Shown piece by piece: positions 15,952 through 27,967 of a stretch of DNA of 64,000 bases. The notes under the pieces are model-generated. The model was not told the DNA's origin and searched no databases. It saw only the letters and a program-made list of their open reading frames with translations. How positions within the stretch are numbered: position 1 is the stretch's first letter; each line of letters opens with the position of its first letter. This DNA is from Candidatus Gastranaerophilales bacterium (lineage in GTDB: Bacteria > Cyanobacteriota > Vampirovibrionia > Gastranaerophilales > Gastranaerophilaceae). Position numbers and translations under genes: made by a program. The stretch lies in NCBI GenBank assembly GCA_944322675.1, contig CALUPO010000002.1:1-64000 (forward strand), written 5' to 3'.

Positions 15952-17162
15952 GTTTGTAAATGACAAATATATTCTAAGATACCATAGGCTATGTTATCTT
16001 TTGTATCAAATGGTATTTTTTTAATGTCAAGGTTTTTATCAATTATAAACACTTCATTATTATCCGAGTTGAAACCTATTTTATCATTTGAAATATCATT
16101 AGCCACAATATAGTCGCAATTTTTGTTTTTTAATTTTTCTTTTGCATTTTGAATTAAATTCTCACTTTCAGCACAAAATCCAACTATAATTTGTGATGTT
16201 GTTTTGTTTTGACATAACTTTAACAAAATATCAGGGTTTTTAATAAGCTCTAAAGTTAAAGAAGAATTTTCTTGTGTTTTTTTTATCTTATTTTTATTTA
16301 TTTCTTTACATCTAAAATCACTAACAGCTGCCGTCATAAAAATATAATCAGCATCATAATTACACTCAAAAACAGCTTTTTCCATCTCAATTGCCGTTTC
16401 AACGTATGTTACATTAAAAGGCAATTTATTGATTTTACAAGTTGTAATTAAATGAACACAAGCACCAAGATTATATGCTTTATATGCAAGTGCAAGTCCC
16501 ATTTTACCAGAACTTTTATTCGTAATATACCTCACACAGTCAATAGGTTCATTTGTGCCGCCTGCAGTTATTAATATTTTTTTACCTTTCAAAAATTTAT
16601 CCTGATAATTTAAAATAGAAACTACTTCATTAACAATATCAAATTCATCCTTCATTTTACCAACACCTGTATCACCACAAGCAAGGTTGCCGGTTATGGG
16701 TTTTAAAATGTTAAAATTCATATTTTCAATTTTTTTTATATTATCTTGAACAATTTTATTTTCCCACATGGCTGTATTCATTGAAGGACAAACTAAAATA
16801 GGCTTATTAAATGCTAATACTATTGAAGTCAAAAGATTATCGCCTATACCATTTGCTATTTTTCCTAAAGTATTTGCACTTAATGGAGCAATAAGCATCA
16901 TATCTGCAAGTTTTGCAAGTGAAATATGCTCAATATCAAAATTCTTAGTATCAAACTCATCAATATAAACTTTATTTTGCGAAACTGTTTGTAAAGTAAG
17001 TTTTGTAACAAAATTTAATGCATTACTAGTTGCAACAACGATAACATTTGCCCCTCTTTTTTTTAAAAGTCTTATTAAATTTGGCATTTTATAAGCAGCA
17101 ATACCACCTGTTATACCTATAAGAATTGTCTTATCTTTTAAACTTTCTATATTTTTATCCAT
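15948..17162 (-). CDS. coaBC: Bifunctional phosphopantothenoylcysteine decarboxylase/synthetase
   Basis: This enzyme carries out two steps of coenzyme A synthesis. The N-terminal CoaC flavoprotein half has ITGGIAAYKMPNLIRLL, the active-site His region and the PSMNTAMWEN substrate-recognition clamp. The C-terminal CoaB half has LITAGGTNEPIDCVRYITN followed by SSGKMG, and LIKNPDIL with the conserved Lys. The 404 residues are normal. It follows the epimerase gene by 4 bases, with GAGGT inside that gene serving as ribosome binding site. Confidence 0.97.
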   Translation of the reverse strand: MDKNIESLKDKTILIGITGGIAAYKMPNLIRLLKKRGANVIVVATSNALNFVTKLTLQTVSQNKVYIDEFDTKNFDIEHISLAKLADMMLIAPLSANTLGKIANGIGDNLLTSIVLAFNKPILVCPSMNTAMWENKIVQDNIKKIENMNFNILKPITGNLACGDTGVGKMKDEFDIVNEVVSILNYQDKFLKGKKILITAGGTNEPIDCVRYITNKSSGKMGLALAYKAYNLGACVHLITTCKINKLPFNVTYVETAIEMEKAVFECNYDADYIFMTAAVSDFRCKEINKNKIKKTQENSSLTLELIKNPDILLKLCQNKTTSQIIVGFCAESENLIQNAKEKLKNKNCDYIVANDISNDKIGFNSDNNEVFIIDKNLDIKKIPFDTKDNIAYGILEYICHLQT

Positions 17163-17166
17163 TATT

Positions 17167-18021
17167 TCATCTTACCTCAATATATTCATTTTTTATATAA
17201 CTAAAAAGTTTTTTTAAACCAATTTTATATGTTGTAAAATTAAAAGAAGGGATATACTTTAAAAGTAAAGAATTATTGCCTGTATATTCATAATTTAAAA
17301 TTTTATTTTTTATTTGAATATTTGATTTAAAATCGCTTATTTCATTAACAATAGATGCTATTTCATAAAGACTTATACTTTGAGTTGGAGTAACATTTAT
17401 AATATTGTCTTTATTCCATCCAAATTTAATGAAATACATTATAATTTTATTTAAATCTTCAATAAACAAATAATCAAAAACAACATTTTGATTAATAACA
17501 ATATCCTCATGTTTTAAGTTTTGATTTATAGCATAACTAGGAAATCTTGAAGATTTTTCATTGTATCCATAACATCCAAAAATATTTAAACATAATACAT
17601 CTAAACGACCTTTAATTTTTTTTGCAATAAGCATTTTTGATTTTCCATATAAATCATTAGGTTCGCTTAAACCAAGTTCATATTCATTAACTTTATTAAG
17701 GTTTCTTAGTTTATTATACATAGCACCTGAGCCAAAAGTAATAATTTTTGTATTTGGAGTTTTACATCTAACCAGATTATCCAACATAAGTATATTTTGG
17801 CTTAAAGTATCTTTTGCATCTATTTGGTCTCTTACACCGCCAATTGAAGCACAATGAATAATCAAGTCAATTTTATAATTGTTAATATATTCTTTGACTT
17901 CATTAAAACATGTAACATCGAGTTCAAAACTTCTAGGTGAAAGGATATTATAATAAGATTTTAAATATTTTTTCAAATTTTGTCCGACAAAACCGCCCGA
18001 CCCTGTCAATAATATATTCAT
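17167..18021 (-). CDS. NAD-dependent epimerase/dehydratase family protein
   Basis: This is an extended short-chain dehydrogenase with the Rossmann motif TGSGGFVG at the N-terminus, CASIGGVRDQ, and the catalytic Tyr-Lys pair in DLYGKSK. Members convert nucleotide sugars; by eye it is closest to GDP-fucose-synthase or dTDP-rhamnose-reductase-like enzymes, but the substrate is unclear. The 284 residues are slightly short. It lies between ahcY and coaBC in one minus-strand run. The Shine-Dalgarno sequence is not obvious. Confidence 0.88.
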   Translation of the reverse strand: MNILLTGSGGFVGQNLKKYLKSYYNILSPRSFELDVTCFNEVKEYINNYKIDLIIHCASIGGVRDQIDAKDTLSQNILMLDNLVRCKTPNTKIITFGSGAMYNKLRNLNKVNEYELGLSEPNDLYGKSKMLIAKKIKGRLDVLCLNIFGCYGYNEKSSRFPSYAINQNLKHEDIVINQNVVFDYLFIEDLNKIIMYFIKFGWNKDNIINVTPTQSISLYEIASIVNEISDFKSNIQIKNKILNYEYTGNNSLLLKYIPSFNFTTYKIGLKKLFSYIKNEYIEVR

Positions 18022-18051
18022 ATAGAGTTACAATAAAAATTGAAATACATT

Positions 18052-20543
<2,492 letters not shown>

Positions 20544-20584
20544 GATATAAAATCCCCAAAAGTTTTTATAATTAATATTGTCAT

Positions 20585-22138
20585 CTATTTTTTAATTGAA
20601 GTCAAAATGTTACATTCATTTTGATTATTTATAAATTTACGTTTATTTTTATAACAGTATGAAAAATAAAATACAACCCCAATTAAAAGCCAAGCAGGAA
20701 ATAAAACAGATGATATTTCAAGAAATTTCATTGAATAAAACATTAACCCGCCGCTTAAAATTATACCCAATATAGGGAATAACGGAGAAAAAGGAACTTT
20801 AAAAGGACGATGGCGTTGTGGTTCTGTTTTTCTTAAAATCAAAACAGCTATACAAACTATTATAAACGATGTGAATGTTCCAAAATTACATAACTCAGCC
20901 GATACTTTTAAATCCATAAACAATGAGCCTATAATAACCAACAAACCACACAAGTAGGTAATAATATGTGGTGTATGAAATTTTGGATGAATTTTTTTTA
21001 AAAAAGGCGGCAAAAATCCATCTCGACTCATTGAATATATAATACGTGTTGTACCGAGTTGATAAACCATAATAACTGAACTTAAGCCGGTCAAAGCTCC
21101 TATTGAAATTAACCCAGCTACCCAATTTTGATTAATAAACATCATAGCTTTTGCAATTGGAGCATGAATATCAATCATATTTTGCGGCATTATACCTGTT
21201 AAAACAAGTGCAACAAGAACATATATTGTTGTACAAATAAATAAAGTTCCTAAAATACCAATTGGCAAGTTCTTTTGAGGATTTTTTGTTTCCTCAGCAG
21301 CTGTTGAAATAGCATCAAAACCGACATAAGCAAAGAAAATAATAAAAGCACCCATTGTTACAGCACCAAAACCATTCGGACAAAATGGCACCCAGTTTTG
21401 AGGTTTTACATAAAAAATACCAACACCAATAAAAAGAAATATAACAGCAAGTTTTATAAAAACCATCAATCCGGCCACTTTTGTAGATTCTTTGACACCT
21501 CTTACAAGTATTAAAGTTACAACAAGAAGAAGTATTATGGCAGGCAAATTTAGTGATAAAGGTATAACATTAAATAATTTTGGAATAATTAAATCAGGAT
21601 CTAAACCTGACTTATTACAAGCCTCAACAGCACTTCTATAATCGTTAACAAGCCATATTGGAGGATTAAGCAGCCAACTTGGAAGAAATGGAAAACCTTT
21701 TAAAAATTGTAGAAAATAATCAGTCCACGCACATGCAATGGTTATATTTCCAATTGCATATTCAAGCATTAAAATCCAACCTATTATCCATGCTGCAAAT
21801 TCTCCCATTGTTGCATAAGTATATGTATATGCACTACCTGAAACCGGCATCATTGAAGCAAATTCACAATAGCAGAAAGCCGTAAATACACAAGCAACGG
21901 CAGCAAGTATCATAGACAAAACCACAGAAGGCCCGGCTCCAAATTCCGGCGTTGAACCAACAGCAGCTATGCCTATAATTGTAAATATTCCTGTCCCAAC
22001 AACGGCACCTATACCTAAAATTATTAAATCAAAAGCATTTAAATTTTTTCTTAATTTTGAATTATTTGATTCATGTATAAATTCATCAGCTGTTTTTTTT
22101 GAAAGTAAATTGTTTATTATTGTTTTTAAATTTTTCAT
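20585..22138 (-). CDS. APC family amino-acid permease, copy 2
   Basis: This is a 517-residue permease of the amino acid-polyamine-organocation superfamily, of the cationic-amino-acid-transporter (YfnA/CAT-like) type. The substrate-binding helix 1 reads LIILGIGAVVGTGIFTIIGI, and FIIFFAYVGFDAISTAAEETKNP and MSRDGFLPP are family signatures. About 12 membrane segments are visible. It overlaps its upstream paralogue by 4 bases; the two are alike along their whole length, so they arose by tandem duplication. The substrate is unproven. Confidence 0.92.
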   Translation of the reverse strand: MKNLKTIINNLLSKKTADEFIHESNNSKLRKNLNAFDLIILGIGAVVGTGIFTIIGIAAVGSTPEFGAGPSVVLSMILAAVACVFTAFCYCEFASMMPVSGSAYTYTYATMGEFAAWIIGWILMLEYAIGNITIACAWTDYFLQFLKGFPFLPSWLLNPPIWLVNDYRSAVEACNKSGLDPDLIIPKLFNVIPLSLNLPAIILLLVVTLILVRGVKESTKVAGLMVFIKLAVIFLFIGVGIFYVKPQNWVPFCPNGFGAVTMGAFIIFFAYVGFDAISTAAEETKNPQKNLPIGILGTLFICTTIYVLVALVLTGIMPQNMIDIHAPIAKAMMFINQNWVAGLISIGALTGLSSVIMVYQLGTTRIIYSMSRDGFLPPFLKKIHPKFHTPHIITYLCGLLVIIGSLFMDLKVSAELCNFGTFTSFIIVCIAVLILRKTEPQRHRPFKVPFSPLFPILGIILSGGLMFYSMKFLEISSVLFPAWLLIGVVFYFSYCYKNKRKFINNQNECNILTSIKK

Positions 22139-23694
22139 ACTTTTGACTCTATTTCATTATTTTTTGCATTGCTGCTATTATCTAAACTATTCGCTTCAAT
22201 CTTACGATTGACTTGATAACCGTAACTAAAATATATTAAAGCTCCAAAAAGCAGCCATACCGGAAATAATAAACGTGAAGTTGTTAAAAATTTCATTGAA
22301 TAGAGCATTAATCCTGAACAACATAATATACCAAGCACCGGAAATAAAGGTGAACAAGGAACTTTAAATGGACGATGACGATTTGGTTCTGTTTTTCTTA
22401 AAATTAATACAGCTACACAAACAATAATAAAAGATGTAAATGTTCCAAAATTACACATTTCAGCCGCTATATTAATATTGAATAATAAAGAACCTAATAT
22501 AATACAAGCTCCAACAAATATTGTTATAATATGTGGTGTTTTATATTTCTTATGAACTTTTTGAAAAATATTCGGCAAAAAATTATCCCGGCTCATTGCA
22601 TACAAAACACGTGTTGTTGCCAAATATAAAACAAGTAAAACAGACGACAACCCGGTTAAAGCACCAAGTGATATTAACCCTGCAACCCAATTTTGACCAA
22701 CCATACGCATAACAGCTGCAATGGGAGCATGCAAATCTATTTGACTTATAGGCACCATACCTGTTAAAACAAGTGCAACAAGCACATATACAATAGTGCA
22801 GCATAACAATGATCCTATAATTCCAATTGGCAAGTCACGTTGTGGATTTTTAGCTTCTTCAGCTGTTGTAGCAATAGCATCAAAACCTATATAAGCAAAG
22901 AAAATAATAAAAGCACCCATAAATATTCCACTAAAACCATTGGGGGCAAATGGTGTCCAATTTTCAGGCTTAACATAAAATGCACCTGTTATAACAAACA
23001 TCATTATAACACTTATTTTAATTATCACCATCAAAGAAGCCATCTTTGTAGATTCTTTAATTCCTTTAATCAAAATACACATTAAAGCAAGTGCCATAAG
23101 AATTCCCGGTAAATTAAGAGATATGGGAATATTACCAATATGTGGAATTTCTTCAAGCGGATTTAAACCACTTTTTTGACATATTAAATATGCACTTTGA
23201 TAATCATTTACAAGCCATATTGGAGGATTGGTTATAAATTGAGGTAAAAACGGAAACCCTTTTAAAAATTGGATGAGATATCCTGTCCATGCACTTGCAA
23301 CAGCAATAAAGCCTATTGCATATTCCAAAAGCAACACCCAACCTACAATCCATGCTGCAAATTCACCCATTGTTGCATAAGTATATGTATATGCACTACC
23401 GGCTACAGGTATCATTGAAGCAAATTCTGAATAACATAAAGCTGAAAAAATACAAGCTATTGATGCAATAACCATTGAAGCAACAAGCGCTGGTCCAGCA
23501 CCGGGTCCTTGAGAACCACCTGCTGCAGCTATTCCTACAACAGTGAAAATTCCTGAACCTATAATAGCTCCAACTCCTAACATTATCAGGTCAAACGCAG
23601 TTAATGTTCTATTTAAACCTGCTTTGTTAGCATTTTCAATCATTTCATCGGGATTTTTTACTTTTGTTATATTTCTGAATATATTTTTTATCAA
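22135..23694 (-). CDS. APC family amino-acid permease, copy 1
   Basis: This is the paralogue of the permease at 20585-22138, with the same landmarks (LIMLGVGAIIGSGIFTVVGI, FIIFFAYIGFDAIATTAEEA, MSRDNFLPN) and a closely matching C-terminal block (KTEPNRHRPFKVPCSPLFPV). It has 519 residues and a glycine-rich loop GGSQGPGAGPA that is shorter in the other copy. It starts about 20 bases after glyQ, so glyQ and both permeases probably form one transcript. Confidence 0.92.
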   Translation of the reverse strand: MIKNIFRNITKVKNPDEMIENANKAGLNRTLTAFDLIMLGVGAIIGSGIFTVVGIAAAGGSQGPGAGPALVASMVIASIACIFSALCYSEFASMIPVAGSAYTYTYATMGEFAAWIVGWVLLLEYAIGFIAVASAWTGYLIQFLKGFPFLPQFITNPPIWLVNDYQSAYLICQKSGLNPLEEIPHIGNIPISLNLPGILMALALMCILIKGIKESTKMASLMVIIKISVIMMFVITGAFYVKPENWTPFAPNGFSGIFMGAFIIFFAYIGFDAIATTAEEAKNPQRDLPIGIIGSLLCCTIVYVLVALVLTGMVPISQIDLHAPIAAVMRMVGQNWVAGLISLGALTGLSSVLLVLYLATTRVLYAMSRDNFLPNIFQKVHKKYKTPHIITIFVGACIILGSLLFNINIAAEMCNFGTFTSFIIVCVAVLILRKTEPNRHRPFKVPCSPLFPVLGILCCSGLMLYSMKFLTTSRLLFPVWLLFGALIYFSYGYQVNRKIEANSLDNSSNAKNNEIESKV

Positions 23695-23715
23695 TATCTT
23701 AACTCACTTTCATAT

Positions 23716-24591
23716 TTATTTTTTTAATAATGGATATCCAAGTTCTTCTCTTTGTTTTACATATAATTTTGCCACATTTGAAGCTAATTTTCTAACACGA
23801 TTAATATAATTTACCCTTTCATCTTTACTTATGACACCTCGTGCATCAAGCAAATTGAATGTATGAGAACATTTTAAAGTGTAATCATAAGAAGGTAAAA
23901 CAAGTTTTGCATCAAGACAATTATTAACCTCATTTTCATATAAATCAAACATTTGGAATAAACTTTTTGCATTTGAAATTTCAAAATTATATTTTGATTG
24001 TTCAATTTCATTTTGTAAGTATATTTCACCATATTTTATATTTTTATTCCATAAAACATCAAAAACAGAATTTACATTTTGTAAATACATAGCAATACGT
24101 TCAAGCCCGTATGTTAATTCAAGTGCAACAGGTTTAACTTCAAGCCCTCCAACTTGTTGAAAATATGTAAACTGAGTTATTTCCATACCATCAAGCCATA
24201 CCTCCCAACCTACACCACTTGCACCAAGTGTTGGTGATTCCCAATTATCTTCAACAAATCGGACATCATGTTTTAATAAGTCTATACCCATTGCTTTTAA
24301 AGAATCAAGATATAATTCTTGTGCATTATCTGGTGATGGTTTTAAAATAACCTGATATTGAAAATAATGCCCTAAACGATTAGGATTTTCACCATATCTT
24401 GCATCCGTAGGACGACGACATGGTTCGACCATTGCGGTATTCCAAGGTTCAGGCCCCAAAGAACGTAAAAAAGTTGCAGGATTCATAGTGCTTGCACCTT
24501 TTTCAATATCATAAGGTTGTTGAACTATACAACCATAATCACTCCAGTATTTTGAAAGATTTAATATTAATTCCTGAAAAGTTAATGCCAT
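23716..24591 (-). CDS. glyQ: Glycyl-tRNA synthetase alpha subunit
   Basis: This is the catalytic subunit of the bacterial-type alpha2beta2 glycyl-tRNA synthetase. The opening [19 protein letters not shown], the block [37 protein letters not shown] and [17 protein letters not shown]-like region (here [17 protein letters not shown]) are diagnostic. The length of 291 residues is normal. The beta-subunit gene glyS is not adjacent or elsewhere in the window, so the two subunits are encoded apart. Confidence 0.97.
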   Translation of the reverse strand: MALTFQELILNLSKYWSDYGCIVQQPYDIEKGASTMNPATFLRSLGPEPWNTAMVEPCRRPTDARYGENPNRLGHYFQYQVILKPSPDNAQELYLDSLKAMGIDLLKHDVRFVEDNWESPTLGASGVGWEVWLDGMEITQFTYFQQVGGLEVKPVALELTYGLERIAMYLQNVNSVFDVLWNKNIKYGEIYLQNEIEQSKYNFEISNAKSLFQMFDLYENEVNNCLDAKLVLPSYDYTLKCSHTFNLLDARGVISKDERVNYINRVRKLASNVAKLYVKQREELGYPLLKK

Positions 24592-24735
24592 TTTTTTCCC
24601 ACTTTAAACTTTAATTTTACAATACATCTTATTTTATTACAAATACACAAATTTTCAAATTAATTTTATAAACTTTTTAACAAAAGTTGAAAAATAATTT
24701 AATATTTTACTGTTTTTTTTCATAACAAAATAAAC

Positions 24736-25563
24736 TTATTTTTTTCGATACCTTTTACCTTCAAATTCATGAACATTTTCAACAGCAATAAATGCATTTT
24801 CATCAATTTCATGAACAAGCGATTTTAACTTGACAAGTTCCATACGAGAAATAACACAATAAACGATACGCTTTGCTTTACCAGAATATCCACCTTCTGC
24901 ATCAATATATGTAACACCTTTATCAAGTTCTTTTAATAAGGCATCCCCTATTAATTTTGCATAATCCGTAACAATAAAAACTGATTTAGCTTCGTTAAAA
25001 CCATCAATTGTCATATCAATAATATGGTACACAATAAAATAAGTAAGAATTGAATACATTGCCCTATCAAAACCATACAAAAAACCTGATAATGTATAGA
25101 TAAATATATTAATAAACATAATTATTTCACCAACAGAATAACCGATTTTTTTAGTAAGCCGAATAGCAATTATTTCTGTTCCATCAACCGCAGCATGACT
25201 TTTTAAAATTAAACCTACTCCTAAACCTAATATTATACCGCCAAAAACCGTAGCCAGTATAGCATCATTTGTTGCTATATGATGATGAAATAAAGATAAG
25301 GACAAAGATAAAATACTAATAGCCCAAAACGTATTAATTACAAATGTTTTTCCAAATTTTTGTAAAGCCAAAAAGATAAAAGGCAAATTTAAACAAAACG
25401 TAAATAAGCCAAGCGGATATTTTGTAATCGTGCTTAACATCATTGAAACACCTACAATACCACCATCAATAATTTTATTAGGCACTAAAAAACATTCAAG
25501 TGAAAAAGCTGCAAGAGTCGCACCAATTGATATTACAAGCAAGTTTTTTATAAATTTTATCAT
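24736..25563 (-). CDS. YitT family membrane protein (DUF2179)
   Basis: The product has an N-terminal membrane domain of about five segments (VISIGATLAAFSLECFLVP, GGIVGVSMML, HAAVDGTEIIA) and the C-terminal soluble DUF2179 domain (GVTYIDAEGGYSGKAKRIVYCVISRMEL, about residues 220-248). I place the start at 25563 (MIKFIKNLL). The frame stays open to 25725, but that extension runs antisense through the start of trpS and its promoter and is not family-like. Function of the family is not established; transport has been suggested. It is divergent from trpS. Confidence 0.9.
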   Translation of the reverse strand: MIKFIKNLLVISIGATLAAFSLECFLVPNKIIDGGIVGVSMMLSTITKYPLGLFTFCLNLPFIFLALQKFGKTFVINTFWAISILSLSLSLFHHHIATNDAILATVFGGIILGLGVGLILKSHAAVDGTEIIAIRLTKKIGYSVGEIIMFINIFIYTLSGFLYGFDRAMYSILTYFIVYHIIDMTIDGFNEAKSVFIVTDYAKLIGDALLKELDKGVTYIDAEGGYSGKAKRIVYCVISRMELVKLKSLVHEIDENAFIAVENVHEFEGKRYRKK

Positions 25564-25639
25564 AATAAAATTATACAATAAATTTTTTATCCGATGTATA
25601 ATATTTACAATGGATATTTTAAAGTTAAGGTGGTAAATA

Positions 25640-26650
25640 ATGAAACAAAAACTTATGTCAGGAATGCGGCCTACAGGTAAGTTACACTTAGGACATTTTA
25701 TTGGTGTATTATCAAACTGGGTCAAGTTACAAAGAGAATATGATTGCTTTTTTTGTGTTGCAGATTTACATGCCTTAACAACAAAATATGATGAGACAGG
25801 TTCTTTAAGACAAAATATAAAAGATGTTGTGCTTGATTGGATAAGCTGTGGTATAGATCCTAATATTTCAACAATTTATGTTCAATCTCAAATCCCGCAG
25901 GTGTGTGAACTTCATGTGCTTTTAAGTATGATTACACCTCAAAATTGGGTGGAACGTGATCCAACCTTAAAGGATATGGCTAAAATATTGAGAAATAAAT
26001 CAGAAAAAACATCAACAATAAGTTATGGGCTTATGGGGTATCCTGTTTTAATGACAACTGATATTTTAAGTTTTAATGCAGGATATGTTCCTGTTGGTAT
26101 TGATCAAGTTGCACATATTGAAATTACCCGTGATATTGCCCGAAGGTTTAATAATATTTATAATACACAATTTTTTGTCGAGCCAAAACCTCTTCTTACA
26201 CACATGCCTATGCTTCCTGGAATTGATGGAAAGAAAATGGGAAAATCATTTAACAACGACATTAAAATTTCAGATGATGAAAAAACAACAGAAGATAAAA
26301 TTTTAAAAGCTGTAACAGATACAAACCGTGTAAGAAAAACTAACCCCGGAAATGTTGATAATTGTGAAGTTGCTTTTAAATATTATCTTGCATTTGCAAA
26401 AGATGATGAAGAATTATTAAATCAGGTAAAATGTGAATGTCATAATGCAAAAATAGGGTGTCGTGATTGCAAAAAAAGACTTTCTAATTTAATTAACGAA
26501 AAATTTAAACCCATACGAGAAAAACGATTAAATTTATCGTTAAATCAAGATGACCTAAAACAAATTATTGATGAAGGCAATAAAAAAGTAAGAATTGAAA
26601 ATCAAAAAATACTTGATAATGTTAAAGAAATTATGCAAATGTATAATTAA
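25640..26650 (+). CDS. trpS: Tryptophanyl-tRNA synthetase
   Basis: This is a class I aminoacyl-tRNA synthetase charging tRNA-Trp. The HIGH-type motif reads PTGKLHLGHFIG and the KMSKS-type motif KKMGKSFNNDI. DLHALTT, GIDPNISTIYVQSQIP and YPVLMTTDILSFNAGYVPVG followed by DQ are family blocks. The 336 residues are normal. AAGGTGG lies before the ATG. Its promoter should lie in the 76 bases shared with the divergent YitT gene. Confidence 0.97.
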   Translation: MKQKLMSGMRPTGKLHLGHFIGVLSNWVKLQREYDCFFCVADLHALTTKYDETGSLRQNIKDVVLDWISCGIDPNISTIYVQSQIPQVCELHVLLSMITPQNWVERDPTLKDMAKILRNKSEKTSTISYGLMGYPVLMTTDILSFNAGYVPVGIDQVAHIEITRDIARRFNNIYNTQFFVEPKPLLTHMPMLPGIDGKKMGKSFNNDIKISDDEKTTEDKILKAVTDTNRVRKTNPGNVDNCEVAFKYYLAFAKDDEELLNQVKCECHNAKIGCRDCKKRLSNLINEKFKPIREKRLNLSLNQDDLKQIIDEGNKKVRIENQKILDNVKEIMQMYN

Positions 26651-26656
26651 TTAAAG

Positions 26657-26995
26657 TTATTTTTTGAATATGAAAAATACAGCAATTATTATAAATAAAA
26701 AACCAACCAAATAGTTCCATTTAAATTCTTCTTTTAAATAAAAAACAGAAAAAACACTAAAAACAACTAAAGTTATAATTTCCTGAATTGTTTTTAGTTG
26801 AACGGCATTAAAAATTTCATGACCAAACCTATTGGCAGGCACTTGAAAGCAATACTCAACAAATGCAATAAGCCAACTTATTAATATTGTCACTAAAAGA
26901 GGTGTTGATTTGTATTTTAAGTGTCCATACCAGGCAAATGTCATAAATATATTAGAAATTGTTAATAATAATATTGGAATTACAGGTTTAATCAT
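26657..26995 (-). CDS. DUF486 family small membrane protein
   Basis: The 112-residue protein has four hydrophobic segments and the DUF486 landmarks TFAWYGHLK, SWLIAFVEYCFQVPANR, and LKTIQEIITLVVFSVFS followed by FYLKEE. The family belongs to the drug/metabolite-transporter-like fold and has no assigned substrate. It is convergent with trpS, only 6 bases after that gene's stop. Confidence 0.92.
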   Translation of the reverse strand: MIKPVIPILLLTISNIFMTFAWYGHLKYKSTPLLVTILISWLIAFVEYCFQVPANRFGHEIFNAVQLKTIQEIITLVVFSVFSVFYLKEEFKWNYLVGFLFIIIAVFFIFKK

Positions 26996-27035
26996 ATTTT
27001 AATTATATAACAAAAACAATTTTAATTAGTTTTTA

Positions 27036-27254
27036 TTATTTTGATATTAACATTTCATCTATACTTTTATTCACTATTTTAGCTAGTTTTACAGCATTAC
27101 ATAGAGAAATATTGTGTTTTGCATTTTCAATATTACTAATATAAGAAATGCTAAAACCTGTTTTAAAAGCAACATCTTCTTGTGACAATTTTAACCTAAG
27201 TCTTTCAATCTTAAAATTAAATCCAAAAATCTTTAATAATTCCATATCGTTCAT
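27036..27254 (-). CDS. Small XRE-family helix-turn-helix regulator
   Basis: The 72 residues form little more than one Cro/C1-type DNA-binding domain: RLRLKLSQEDVAFKTGFSIS then YISNIENAKHNISLCNAVKLA and NKSIDEML. There is no effector domain. Such single-domain proteins control small operons, restriction systems or prophage genes, but no target is obvious here. It stands alone between the DUF486 and flavoprotein genes. Confidence 0.88.
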   Translation of the reverse strand: MNDMELLKIFGFNFKIERLRLKLSQEDVAFKTGFSISYISNIENAKHNISLCNAVKLAKIVNKSIDEMLISK

Positions 27255-27343
27255 AATATTAGTTTATGAGCTTAAATATAAATCTTCCATAATCTAAAGT
27301 TAAATAATTTCGACTATAGAATAATTTTAAAATTTATTTTTCA

Positions 27344-27883
27344 TCAACCTAAATTATAACCCATGTTATACGCTTGTTGTAGAAAACAAGTTTTCTTTAT
27401 ATCATCGGTTGTTTCACAATTTATAGCAAGTATTTTTCCTGCATCTTCCCATTTAAGATATTTTAAAGTTGTTTCATAAGTTGAAACAATACCATGAGTT
27501 ACCCAATCATTAGGATTAGCAGCACTTACAAGTAGTATTGTTCTTTTTAATGTTTCTTTCAAAAATTTATCTTTTGCATAATATCTATCAATAACTGCTT
27601 TTAATTGTGCCGTATACGTATGATAATAAAGCGGGGTTGAATAACATATAACATCTGATTCAAGAAGCTTTGGATAAAGTTCAAACATGTCATCTTTAAA
27701 AATGCACTCATTTTCTCCCCTTTTACATTTTAAACAACCAATGCAAGGATGAACATTTTTAAATGCAGCATCAAATCTAAAAACTTTATGACCTTTGTCA
27801 ATGGCTCCTTGAATAAAATGGTAAGCCAATAATGAGGATGTTCCATTTTTATTCGGGCTTCCGGTTATACAAGTGATTTTCAT
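27344..27883 (-). CDS. NADPH-dependent FMN reductase-like flavoprotein
   Basis: This is a flavodoxin-fold protein of 179 residues with the FMN phosphate loop GSPNKNGTSS at residues 8-17 and STPLYYHTYTAQLKAVIDR, typical of the iron-sulfur flavoprotein / NAD(P)H reductase group. CIGCLKCKRGENEC near residue 48 is the compact cysteine motif that carries a [4Fe-4S] cluster in the Isf-type members. Its electron partner is unknown. It is divergent from the arginase-like gene. Confidence 0.88.
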   Translation of the reverse strand: MKITCITGSPNKNGTSSLLAYHFIQGAIDKGHKVFRFDAAFKNVHPCIGCLKCKRGENECIFKDDMFELYPKLLESDVICYSTPLYYHTYTAQLKAVIDRYYAKDKFLKETLKRTILLVSAANPNDWVTHGIVSTYETTLKYLKWEDAGKILAINCETTDDIKKTCFLQQAYNMGYNLG

Positions 27884-27967
27884 AAGAAATATTTTCTCCT
27901 TTTTTTATATTATAACTTTTAATAAAAATTATTTATGTTATACTCAAATAAAAAAAAAAGGAATATT

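Noticed and set aside
25564-25725. N-terminal extension of the YitT protein
   Set aside because: It would be antisense to the trpS start and promoter, and the peptide is not part of the family; the start at 25563 is sufficient.
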